In this document: positions 1 through 5,731 of the stretch, in pieces
Position numbering within the stretch: position 1 is the stretch's first letter
Layout of the letters: every line of letters starts with the position of its first letter
Assembly (NCBI GenBank): GCA_003224665.1
Contig: QHZM01000050.1
Location: forward strand, 1 to 5,932
DNA: 5,932 nt
Direction: 5' to 3'
Origin: Acidobacteriota bacterium
GTDB lineage: Bacteria; Acidobacteriota; Terriglobia; UBA7540
The notes under the pieces: generated by a model
What the model saw: only the letters and a program-made list of their open reading frames with translations
Databases searched by the model: none
Told to the model about the DNA's origin: nothing
Program-made: the position numbers and the translations under genes

Positions 1-1
1 T

Positions 2-304
2 TTCCATTTCTACGCCGGCACGAGCAAGCTTGAAGACATCGAGAACCTGAATCCCGGCGAGATCAGTTTCGTGCACATCGACGACGTTCCCGCGATTCCC
101 CGCGAGCTGCTTGAAGACGGGCACCGCGTCTTTATCGGCGAGGGGGTAATTCCGCTCGAAAAAATCCTGCATGCGCTCGCCCGCGTGTACCGCGGCCCGG
201 TCTCGTTCGAAGTTTTTCAATACGCGGCTCAAGACCCTTACCCGGTGGCCGCGAAGGGGTTCGAAGGATTGTCGAGGCTGCTGGCGAAACTCGCAAAAGC
301 CTGA
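2..304 (+). CDS. Sugar isomerase/epimerase, xylose-isomerase-like TIM barrel (3' end only)
   Basis: The reading frame is open from the window edge to a TGA at 302-304 and gives the last 100 residues of a protein whose start lies outside. Visible motifs are those of the C-terminal half of the AP-endonuclease-2/xylose-isomerase-like barrel: a strand ending FVHIDDVP (His at visible residue 25, the usual metal-ligand position), a loop with GEGVIPL, and the last barrel strand GPVSFEVF with Glu70 in the place of the terminal metal ligand. The family holds metal-dependent enzymes that isomerise, epimerise or dehydrate keto sugars and inositols, usually in the cytoplasm. The next gene starts 44 bases downstream on the same strand and encodes another member of the fold, so the two are probably co-transcribed. 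The exact reaction cannot be told from this fragment. The family call is firm, the substrate unknown. Confidence 0.88.
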   Translation, partial: FHFYAGTSKLEDIENLNPGEISFVHIDDVPAIPRELLEDGHRVFIGEGVIPLEKILHALARVYRGPVSFEVFQYAAQDPYPVAAKGFEGLSRLLAKLAKA

Positions 305-318
305 AGATCTTTCGGCGC

Positions 319-345
319 GGACTTTCGCCCGGCCGGAAGGAGTCC
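319..345 (+). promoter_or_regulatory. Ribosome binding site inside a possible hairpin
   Basis: GGAAGGAG at 335-342 is a strong Shine-Dalgarno sequence 6 bases before the ATG at 349 and fixes that start. The same bases can pair: GGACTTTC (319-326) is complementary to GAA (336-338) plus AGTCC (341-345), with GG (339-340) bulged and a 9-base loop. If it forms, part of the ribosome binding site is hidden. The ribosome binding site is clear; the hairpin is short enough to be chance. Confidence 0.6.
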
Positions 346-348
346 AAC

Positions 349-1233
349 ATGAAATACGGCGTCAACATGCTGGTGTGGACAACACGGTTGGGAGAGGAGC
401 ACGAGCCGCTCTTTGGCCGGATCAGGGGCTGGGGGTTCGACGGCGTGGAGCTTTTTATTTCTGCCGACCAGCCCTCTCGTGTGTCCCAGGTCAGGGCCGT
501 CCTCGACCGCGCCGGCCTCGAGCGGACGACGTGCGCCGTCCTCCCGCGCGAGGCCCACCTGGTCAGCCCGCAACCTGAAGTGCGGGCCCGCGGAGTCGAG
601 TACCTTAAGAAATGCGTCTCGAAGACCTCCGAGCTCGGCGGGCGGCTGCTCTGCGGGCCGCTCTACGCCTCGCTCGGACTCATGAGCGGAGACCGGCGCA
701 CGGACGAAGAATGGAAGCGCGCGGCCGAAGGGCTCGCCGGGGTCGCCCGCCACGCGGAGCAGCTCGGCGTCACCCTTTGCCTTGAACCGCTGAACCGCTT
801 TGAGACTTATTTCCTCAACACGCTCGAAGACGCGGCAAGGCTGGTCCGAGAAATCGGCGCTCGCAACGTTCGAGTCCATTTCGACACGTTTCACTCGAAC
901 ATTGAAGAGAAGAACCCCGCCGCAGCGCTGCGTTCGATCGCGAAAGAGCTCGGCCACGTCCACATTTCCGAAAACGACCGCGGAATTCCCGGCACGGGCC
1001 ACTGCGACTGGCGCGGAGTATTCCAGACCCTCAAAGACATCGGTTACGACGGCTGGTTGACCATCGAATCGTTTGCGCAGCCCGAGCGCGAGCTGGCCGC
1101 TGCCGCCGCCATCTGGCGCGACCTCGCGCCCTCCTCCGACGAACTGGCGCAGCGAGGGCTCGCCTTCATCAAACAATTGGCCGCCGAGGTGGGCATGACG
1201 GACGCAAAGAAGACGGCGGTCAGAAAGCAGTAA
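349..1233 (+). CDS. D-tagatose/D-psicose 3-epimerase family ketose epimerase
   Basis: The product has 294 residues, the usual length for this family. It is a cytoplasmic TIM barrel expected to epimerise a free ketose at C3 through a divalent metal (Mn or Co in studied members). The metal ligands can be placed as Glu146 (in CLEPLNRFE), Asp179 (in VHFDTFHSN), His205 (in GHVHISEND) and Glu240 (in WLTIESF). The spacings of 33, 26 and 35 residues match those of Pseudomonas cichorii D-tagatose 3-epimerase (Glu152, Asp185, His211, Glu246, recalled from the literature). The substrate-contacting Glu158, His188 and Arg217 of that enzyme also have counterparts at the same offset: Glu152, His182 and Arg211. 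The start is fixed by a strong ribosome binding site. The last 13 residues or so are a polar tail beyond the barrel. It sits 44 bases after another barrel gene and 20 bases before the FG-GAP gene. Specificity (tagatose, psicose, erythrulose or a keto-sugar intermediate) is inferred only at family level. Confidence 0.9.
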   Translation: MKYGVNMLVWTTRLGEEHEPLFGRIRGWGFDGVELFISADQPSRVSQVRAVLDRAGLERTTCAVLPREAHLVSPQPEVRARGVEYLKKCVSKTSELGGRLLCGPLYASLGLMSGDRRTDEEWKRAAEGLAGVARHAEQLGVTLCLEPLNRFETYFLNTLEDAARLVREIGARNVRVHFDTFHSNIEEKNPAAALRSIAKELGHVHISENDRGIPGTGHCDWRGVFQTLKDIGYDGWLTIESFAQPERELAAAAAIWRDLAPSSDELAQRGLAFIKQLAAEVGMTDAKKTAVRKQ

Positions 1234-1253
1234 ACGAAAACTAGAGAACGCGA

Positions 1254-2546
1254 ATGTCCTTTGAGCGCGAACCGAGCCCTGTCCGCAGAACGCATTTTCC
1301 CCTCTCCCATCAGGGCGCGCCAGTAAGGGCCCGAAGGTCCACTCGCCTCCTGAAGCCGGGAGTGACCTTGACGGCCCTGCTCGCCGTGACCTTGATTCCA
1401 TGGCATGGTCTTCGGCCCCGAGCCGCTGGGTCCGGCGAAATCAACTTCCGCAAGCACACGATTGACCTCGGGCCAAGCGAGACCTGCGCCGTGGCCGACC
1501 TCAACCAGGACGGAAAGCTCGACATCATTTCGGGCGAGAACTGGTACGAGCAGCGCTCGGCCGGGGCGGCGGGAGCAGGACCCGAGTGGGTCAAACATAA
1601 GTTTCGCTCCTTGGACTACCGCGAGTATTACGTTGACGATTTCAGCGACCTGCCCATCGACGTCAACGGAGACGGTTATCCCGACTTGGTAACAGCCACT
1701 TGGTTCACCAATCGTCTCTCCTGGTACGAGAATCCACGCGGCCGGGAGGCTCCCTGGCGCGAGACCGTCATCCAATCCGGTTACCCGGTGGAGTTCGCGT
1801 TTCTGGTTGACCTCCTGAATACCGGCAAACCTCAACAACTCCTGCCGCAGTTCGGCGACGAAAAAGCCCCGCTCGCATGGTACGAACTCACAGGCACCGG
1901 CGCCGAGGCCCAATGGGTGAAACACGAAGTGAGCCCGCAGAGCTATGGGCACGGCATCGGGGCGGGCGACGTCAATGGCGACGGTCGCACGGACATCCTC
2001 ACGCCGAAAGGCTGGTTTGAAGCGCCTCCCGACCCGCGCAACGGCCGCTGGATTTTTCACCCGGAGTTCGATTTGGGAGTGACGGGGTTCATCTACGCTG
2101 AAGACGTAAACGGCGACGGCCTCCCGGACCTCGTCACGAGCGCCGCGCACGGCTATGGAATTTTCTGGTATGAGCAGAGGAAAAATTCTTCAGGCCAGCG
2201 GAGTTGGATTAAGCATGTGGTTGACGACAGTTGGTCGCAGTCGCATGCCTTGACGCTCGTGGATTTAAACCGTGACGGGCGGCGCGACCTGGTCACCGGC
2301 AAGCGTTTCATGGCCCACAACGGCCGCGACCCGGGTGAGCGTGAGCCGCTCGGTGTTTATTGGTACGAGTCGTCGAACGTTGAAGGCCGCCCGGAGTGGG
2401 TCAGGCACATCATCGACTACAGCACGCGCGCCGGCGGAGGGATGCAGATTCCCGTGGTGGATATCGACGGTGATGGGGATCTCGACGTCGTCGTCGCAGG
2501 AAAGTCCGGACTCTTCCTTTTCGAAAATTTAACCATCTCCCACTAA
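1254..2546 (+). CDS. Secreted or membrane-anchored FG-GAP/VCBS repeat beta-propeller protein
   Basis: The 430-residue product has a basic N-terminus (residues 11-34), a short hydrophobic stretch (about 36-50) and then a polar region, which reads as a signal peptide with a long n-region or a single anchor. From about residue 65 it consists of repeats, each with a calcium-binding DxNxDGxxD loop followed by a WYE-type strand. Loops start at Asp82, Asp136, Asp239, Asp284, Asp337 and Asp403. A seventh copy at 186-194 (DLLNTGKPQ) has lost most acidic ligands. Seven units fit one seven-blade propeller. Such proteins act outside the cytoplasm in binding sugars or partners; no catalytic motif is seen. 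The ATG at 1254 has only a weak AGAGAA upstream, but later in-frame GTG/TTG codons (1362, 1368) fall inside the hydrophobic stretch and would destroy the signal, so I keep 1254. It starts 20 bases after the epimerase gene and likely shares its transcript. The ligand is unknown. Confidence 0.85.
   Translation: MSFEREPSPVRRTHFPLSHQGAPVRARRSTRLLKPGVTLTALLAVTLIPWHGLRPRAAGSGEINFRKHTIDLGPSETCAVADLNQDGKLDIISGENWYEQRSAGAAGAGPEWVKHKFRSLDYREYYVDDFSDLPIDVNGDGYPDLVTATWFTNRLSWYENPRGREAPWRETVIQSGYPVEFAFLVDLLNTGKPQQLLPQFGDEKAPLAWYELTGTGAEAQWVKHEVSPQSYGHGIGAGDVNGDGRTDILTPKGWFEAPPDPRNGRWIFHPEFDLGVTGFIYAEDVNGDGLPDLVTSAAHGYGIFWYEQRKNSSGQRSWIKHVVDDSWSQSHALTLVDLNRDGRRDLVTGKRFMAHNGRDPGEREPLGVYWYESSNVEGRPEWVRHIIDYSTRAGGGMQIPVVDIDGDGDLDVVVAGKSGLFLFENLTISH
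1497..2486 (+). repeat. Coding repeats for calcium-loop (FG-GAP) motifs
   Basis: Six intact 27-base units encode DxNxDGxxD-type loops at 1497-1523, 1659-1685, 1968-1994, 2103-2129, 2262-2288 and 2460-2486. The units at 1659, 1968 and 2103 are nearly alike in DNA (GACGT-AA-GG-GACGG core), while the others have drifted. Spacing is irregular (roughly 110 to 310 bases), and the widest gap, 1659 to 1968, contains the decayed unit at about 1809-1835. This is protein-domain repetition, not a mobile or tandem DNA repeat. Confidence 0.75.
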
Positions 2547-2563
2547 ACGAGCCGGGCTCGTTT
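2545..2563. terminator. Perfect inverted repeat between convergent genes, probable bidirectional terminator
   Basis: AAACGAGCC (2545-2553) and GGCTCGTTT (2555-2563) are exact reverse complements around one base, giving an 8-bp stem with a 3-base loop. The left arm begins inside the TAA stop codon (2544-2546) of the FG-GAP gene. It ends in TTT on either strand and lies where the two gene sets converge. The T run is short, so termination may be weak or helped by Rho. A second, poorer CCCG/CGGG pairing lies at about 2570-2584. Confidence 0.6.
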
Positions 2564-2594
2564 CAAGACCCGGTCACGGTCGGGCGCCAGCGAA

Positions 2595-3740
2595 TTAACT
2601 GAGATCAGCCTGGGGGCTCATCCACTTTTCCGCACGCGCGCTTTCAAGCACCGCCTCAGCCACCGCCTGCGTCTCCAGGGCATCTCGAAAGTCCGGTCGC
2701 ACTCGTTCCCCTTTCTCGAGACCTCTTAGAAAGTCCGCGAGCGCGTTGACGAAGGTGTGCTCGTACCCAATGACGCAACCCGGCACCCACCAGTTGCCCA
2801 TGTAAGGATGTTCGGCTCCGGTGACCAGGATGGTGCGCCAGCCCTGGAGGTGGGTGGGGTCTTCGTGGTTGAAGTACTGGAGCTGGTGCATGTCTTCGAG
2901 GTCGAAGTAAATCGAGCCCTTCTCGCCGTTCACTTCAAAACTGTTCTTGTTTTTCCGGCCGCGGGCGTAGCGCGTGGCTTCGAACGTGCCGTTCGAGCCG
3001 TTGGCGAAGCGCGCGAGGAACGTGCAGACGTCCTCGATTTCGACGCGGGCCGGGCTGCCGTCCGGCCGCTTGCGGTCTTTGATAAAAATTTCGGTCATGC
3101 CGCAGACACGCCTCACGGGGCCGTTGAGCCAGAGGGCGGTGTCAATGTTGTGAGTGGAAAGGTCGCCGGAGACGCCCGCGCCGGCCACGTCTTTCTCCAG
3201 GCGCCACGTGGCTGCCCCGCCCACGGGCACTTTGGGAGAAATCGTCCAGTCCTGGAGGTAAGTCGCCCGGTAGTGAAAGACCTTCCCCAGCCTGCCTTCG
3301 TCAATCATTTGCTTCGCCAGGCTGATCGCGGGGACGCGGCGGTAATTGAACCAGACCATATTGGGCTTCCCGGTTTTTTCGACGGCCCGCGTCATCTCCC
3401 GCGCCTGCGCCAGGTCCATGGCCAGGGGCTTTTCGCAAAGGACCATCTTGCCGGCGGCAGCCGCAGCGAGCGCGATTTCATGGTGCGTATTATTCGGAGA
3501 GCAGATGTCAATCGCATCGATGTCGGCAGCTTCTACGAGTTTGTGCCAGTTGCGCTCCACGCGCTCCCATCCCCATCGGTCTGCAAACTTTTTTGTCTTC
3601 TCCTGGTCCCGGGCGGCAATCGCCTTCAGCACGGGCTGATAGGCTGTATCGAAAAACTGATTGACGCGGTGGTAGGCGTTCGAATGGGCCCGGCCCATGA
3701 AGCCGTAACCCACCATGCCGATCCTGAGTTCATTGGGCAT
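2595..3740 (-). CDS. Gfo/Idh/MocA family NAD(P)-dependent sugar dehydrogenase, levoglucosan dehydrogenase-like
   Basis: The 381-residue product has the family's usual length and layout. An N-terminal Rossmann fold carries GYGFMG (residues 11-16) for NAD(P), then comes EKP (103-105) with the catalytic Lys104. The C-terminal substrate domain has GDLSTHNID, placing Asp193 and His197 as the other two members of the Lys-Asp-His set known from inositol dehydrogenase. Blocks such as FNYRR (131-135), TYLQDW (160-165) and EATRYARGR (254-262) resemble, from memory, levoglucosan dehydrogenase, which oxidises C3 of an anhydroglucose. I therefore infer oxidation of a ring hydroxyl of a glycoside, anhydrosugar or inositol in the cytoplasm. 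The frame is open to 3851, but the ATG at 3740 is chosen because it has AAAGGAGA just upstream and the family N-terminus begins there; the extra 37 residues are low-complexity and overlap the upstream gene. It is the last gene of the minus-strand set, 28 bases after the isomerase gene. The substrate is uncertain. Confidence 0.9.
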   Translation of the reverse strand: MPNELRIGMVGYGFMGRAHSNAYHRVNQFFDTAYQPVLKAIAARDQEKTKKFADRWGWERVERNWHKLVEAADIDAIDICSPNNTHHEIALAAAAAGKMVLCEKPLAMDLAQAREMTRAVEKTGKPNMVWFNYRRVPAISLAKQMIDEGRLGKVFHYRATYLQDWTISPKVPVGGAATWRLEKDVAGAGVSGDLSTHNIDTALWLNGPVRRVCGMTEIFIKDRKRPDGSPARVEIEDVCTFLARFANGSNGTFEATRYARGRKNKNSFEVNGEKGSIYFDLEDMHQLQYFNHEDPTHLQGWRTILVTGAEHPYMGNWWVPGCVIGYEHTFVNALADFLRGLEKGERVRPDFRDALETQAVAEAVLESARAEKWMSPQADLS

Positions 3741-3742
3741 CG

Positions 3743-3760
3743 GGTCTCCTTTCGGAGACC
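3743..3760 (-). promoter_or_regulatory. GAAA-tetraloop hairpin covering the ribosome binding site of the dehydrogenase gene
   Basis: Read on the minus strand, GGTCTCC-GAAA-GGAGACC forms a perfect 7-bp stem closed by a GNRA-type tetraloop. The 3' arm contains the Shine-Dalgarno bases (GGAG, 3746-3749) for the ATG at 3740, and the stem ends two bases before that ATG. The stop codon of the upstream isomerase gene (3769-3771) lies 8 bases before the hairpin, so a terminating ribosome would reach into the stem and open it. This would couple translation of the dehydrogenase to that of the isomerase. It is not a terminator, since no T run follows. The structure is seen; the role is inferred. Confidence 0.65.
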
Positions 3761-3768
3761 GCCGCGCG

Positions 3769-4695
3769 CTAGCGGGCGGCCGCGGAGGTCGCGTACTTCT
3801 GTGCCAGCCGGTCGAGGAAGACCTTGGCGTCTGCGGTGACTTCCCAGGCATTTGGCCAGAAGCAGAGGTCGATGGTCCACCAGTTGGTCGGCAGTCCCGA
3901 ACGGAGCACTTCGGGGATGAGCTTGTCGAACTCCAGCACGCCCTGGCCGAAGGGAGCGTGCGTGCTCGTTTCGTCGTTGTGGAGCGTGCCGTCGGAATCG
4001 ATCAGGTGGACGTGGCCGACTTTCCCGCGCAATCGAGTCAGGAGCTCGAAGGCTCCGCCCGGCAGCGTCTCCTTCGTCCCAGGCTGCCGCGCGGCCGCGA
4101 CGGCGCACATATGGGCGTGGCAGGTATCGAACAGGAGCCGGAAGTTCCGGTGCCCGACATCGTCCACCAGTCGAGCGATTTCCGACGGCTTGTTGAAAGC
4201 GAAGCCGGGCTCGAATTCCCACACCACGCGGACTCCCCGGTCGGCCGCCTTGGCCGCTGCGGCGCGGAAAGTCTTGACGAGTCTTTCCCAGCCCACCTTC
4301 GGGTCGATCTTCTGCTTCTCGAAAACGTCCGGCGGGCTGACGCTGTCCACTCGAACGCAGTCAATCCCGAGGTCACAGGCAAATTCGAGGTTCGCCTCGA
4401 ACGTGGACATCCACTTCGAATCGTCCGGCTGAGGAATAATCGGGCACGACCACAAGTCGGCCGCCAGACCTGAGAATTCCAGGCCGCAGCCGGCGACCTT
4501 CTTCTTGAGCTCGGCGCGTTTCTTTTTCGTGTCGAACTCGGCGGGATGAGGGTGAGGCGGAAAACCCCCGAGTTCCACTCCGTCGAAGCCGAGCTTGCCC
4601 AGCTTCTCGATGACCATGTCGAAGGGAACGGGGTTGTCCTTGTACGGGCCGAAGCAGTAGCCCCAACTGCCGATCGAAAGCCGGATTCGTTTCAT
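3769..4695 (-). CDS. Sugar isomerase/epimerase-family TIM barrel with an Asp as the last metal ligand
   Basis: The product has 308 residues, starts MKRIRLSIGSWGY and has no signal peptide, so it should be cytoplasmic. Barrel landmarks are GFDGVELGG (36-44), VWEFEPGF (158-165), LLFDTCHAH (187-195), GHVHLIDSDG (227-236) and WWTIDLCFW (272-280). By analogy with the epimerase at 349-1233 the metal ligands should be Glu162, Asp190, His230 and, unusually, Asp276 where Glu is the rule. The segment between Asp190 and His230 (40 residues against 26) is longer than in tagatose epimerase. The family covers epimerases, isomerases and the elimination/hydration enzymes of 3-keto-sugar pathways. Lying directly before a levoglucosan dehydrogenase-like gene, it could be such a lyase or hydratase; this is inference. 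The start has a near-perfect ribosome binding site, 45 bases after the preceding stop. DNA family AP endonuclease is less likely because the neighbours are all sugar enzymes. Confidence 0.88.
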   Translation of the reverse strand: MKRIRLSIGSWGYCFGPYKDNPVPFDMVIEKLGKLGFDGVELGGFPPHPHPAEFDTKKKRAELKKKVAGCGLEFSGLAADLWSCPIIPQPDDSKWMSTFEANLEFACDLGIDCVRVDSVSPPDVFEKQKIDPKVGWERLVKTFRAAAAKAADRGVRVVWEFEPGFAFNKPSEIARLVDDVGHRNFRLLFDTCHAHMCAVAAARQPGTKETLPGGAFELLTRLRGKVGHVHLIDSDGTLHNDETSTHAPFGQGVLEFDKLIPEVLRSGLPTNWWTIDLCFWPNAWEVTADAKVFLDRLAQKYATSAAAR

Positions 4696-4698
4696 CCT

Positions 4699-4706
4699 TC
4701 ACCTCC
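4699..4706 (-). promoter_or_regulatory. Strong ribosome binding site of the isomerase gene
   Basis: On the minus strand GGAGGTGA matches the full anti-Shine-Dalgarno of 16S rRNA, with its GGAGG core 6 bases before the ATG at 4695. Unlike the sites at 335-342 and 3745-3752 I see no good pairing partner close by, so this one should be open. It settles the start against an out-of-frame ATG at 4702. Confidence 0.8.
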
Positions 4707-4740
4707 CCGTGCGCGAGCGAGCCGGCGCCACGCGGACGAC

Positions 4741-5592
4741 TTAAACAAGCGCTCGCTTGAAATATTCGAGCCCGTCAGCGACCCCTTTCACCGGATCGGA
4801 GTTCTCAACCTCCCACTCGATGTTGGCCGCGTGTTCGTAGCGGATCTTTTTCAGAAGCTGCACAACCGCGACCAGAGGGGTCGAGCCCTGCCCGAAAGGA
4901 TGGTCGGTGTGCTTCGGGTCGTCCCCTCGGTCCTTCAGGTGCATGCTCACGATGCGCTGGTGATGTTCCTCGATGAATTTCACCGGGTCGTGGCCCGCCG
5001 CGTGGAAGTGACCGACGTCGAGCGTGATGCTCATCCACTTCGACGAACTTTTTAGAGCGTCGAAGAAGTCCTGCGGCCCCTCGAATTGCTTGGGGTCGGG
5101 AGGGTTGAACCAGTGGTTGTGGAGTCCGAGCCTCATGCTGAATTTCTGACAGGCCTTATCCAGGCGCGGCACCAGAGGCTTGGTGAGAGAAGAGCTGAGA
5201 ATGTCCGTGCCGAGAAGCCTGCCGGCCTCGAAGCCGCGGTCAATCTGTTCGTCCGAGGGGTCTTGACCAAAATCCACGTAATAGGAGGCGATCTTCACTC
5301 CGGCCTCTTCAAACTTCTTCTTCCAGGCCACCATCTCCGCGTCGCTGGCCTTCAAGGGATCGAGGTGGCCGCTGAAAAGCTCCACGGTCGAAAAGCCGAT
5401 TCTCACAATCTCCTCGAGGGCCTTGTCGAGCGGGCGGTCGCGAAAGCTATAAGTCATCACGCCGATTTGCACGCCTCCGAATAGCGACGAGCGAGCCTTC
5501 TCGGCGGCCAGACCGGCAGCCCGGGCGATGGCCAGCCCGCTCAAACCACCGAGCGTTACTTTGCCGAAGACCCTGCGGGAAATGCGAATCAT
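4741..5592 (-). CDS. Tat-exported sugar isomerase/epimerase-family TIM barrel
   Basis: The 283-residue product begins with a twin-arginine signal: ISRRVFGK (4-11, Arg6-Arg7 with Phe at the usual +2 place), then a mild hydrophobic stretch to about residue 30 ending in AGLAA, a plausible cleavage region. The mature part is a xylose-isomerase-like barrel with FSTVELFSG (67-75), GLHNHWF (156-162), ITLDVGHFH (189-197), SMHLKDRG (216-223) and NIEWEVE (258-264). Likely metal ligands are one residue of the His158-Asn159-His160 group, Asp192, His218 and Glu259; the Asp-His spacing of 26 equals that of the tagatose epimerase family. Tat export would carry it folded, with its metal, across the inner membrane. 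The frame stays open to 5760, but ATG 5592 is chosen for its AGGTG site, its Tat signal and the promoter just upstream. It heads the set continuing with the genes at 3769 and 2595. The reaction is unknown; a periplasmic step on a keto sugar is possible. Confidence 0.87.
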   Translation of the reverse strand: MIRISRRVFGKVTLGGLSGLAIARAAGLAAEKARSSLFGGVQIGVMTYSFRDRPLDKALEEIVRIGFSTVELFSGHLDPLKASDAEMVAWKKKFEEAGVKIASYYVDFGQDPSDEQIDRGFEAGRLLGTDILSSSLTKPLVPRLDKACQKFSMRLGLHNHWFNPPDPKQFEGPQDFFDALKSSSKWMSITLDVGHFHAAGHDPVKFIEEHHQRIVSMHLKDRGDDPKHTDHPFGQGSTPLVAVVQLLKKIRYEHAANIEWEVENSDPVKGVADGLEYFKRALV

Positions 5593-5597
5593 CGAAG

Positions 5598-5602
5598 CAC
5601 CT
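5598..5602 (-). promoter_or_regulatory. Ribosome binding site that decides the start of the Tat-signal gene
   Basis: AGGTG on the minus strand (within AAAAAAGGTG) sits 5 bases before the ATG at 5592. No comparable site precedes the longer frame's ATG at 5760, which lies upstream of the promoter and inside the neighbouring gene. Confidence 0.65.
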
Positions 5603-5639
5603 TTTTTCGGAAATAGAATATCTGTTCTGAGGGGTGCGT

Positions 5640-5668
5640 ATTGTACCACACCCAATCCGTTGCAATAA
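5640..5668 (-). promoter_or_regulatory. Extended -10 promoter for the minus-strand gene set
   Basis: Read on the minus strand there is TTATTG (5663-5668), 17 bases, then TACAAT (5640-5645), five of six matches to the sigma-70 -10 box, directly preceded by TGG, which gives the TGn extended -10 element. The -35 box is poor, as is common with an extended -10. Transcription should start near 5633 and give a leader of about 40 bases to the ATG at 5592. This suits a housekeeping-type sigma factor; there is no experimental support. Confidence 0.6.
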
Positions 5669-5672
5669 GAAC

Positions 5673-5716
5673 CGAGCCGTGGTGCGCCGGCACGCTCCTG
5701 GCGCCCTGTTGGCTCG
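5673..5716 (-). terminator. Possible imperfect terminator hairpin after the upstream oxidoreductase gene
   Basis: CGAGCC (5673-5678) pairs with GGCTCG (5711-5716), and inside it GCGCC (5684-5688) pairs with GGCGC (5700-5704), with unpaired bases between the two stems. On the minus strand it is followed by GGTTCTTATTG, only moderately T-rich. It lies between the stop codon at 5732 and the promoter at 5640-5668, where a terminator would be expected, but the structure is loose and GC-rich DNA gives such pairings often. Confidence 0.3.
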
Positions 5717-5731
5717 TCGCTGAGGAAAGCC

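Noticed and set aside
238..1401. Long minus-strand open frame of 387 codons
   Set aside because: It runs antisense to the epimerase gene, which has a full active site, and its product has no recognisable domain. High GC makes such frames common.
1044..2150. Minus-strand open frame of 368 codons across the FG-GAP gene
   Set aside because: The opposite strand encodes regular calcium-loop repeats, and the antisense product has no motif of its own.
2757..3839. Long plus-strand open frame of 360 codons
   Set aside because: It lies antisense to the dehydrogenase gene, whose NAD-binding and catalytic motifs are clear. The translated product shows no family motif and has the Arg/Val/Gly-rich look of GC-rich antisense frames.
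3741..3851. N-terminal extension of the dehydrogenase to an ATG at 3851
   Set aside because: The extra residues are Pro/Arg/Ser-rich, overlap the upstream isomerase gene and precede a much better ribosome binding site at 3745-3752 with the family-typical start at 3740.
4709..4737. Bulged hairpin CGTG(G)CGC with GCGCACG before the isomerase gene
   Set aside because: It leaves the ribosome binding site free, is not followed by T residues and sits in very GC-rich DNA, so I see no role for it.
5615..5628. AGAA-TATCTG-TTCT inverted repeat in the leader of the Tat-signal gene, a possible operator
   Set aside because: The arms are only 4 bases and no known operator is matched, so chance is the simplest explanation.
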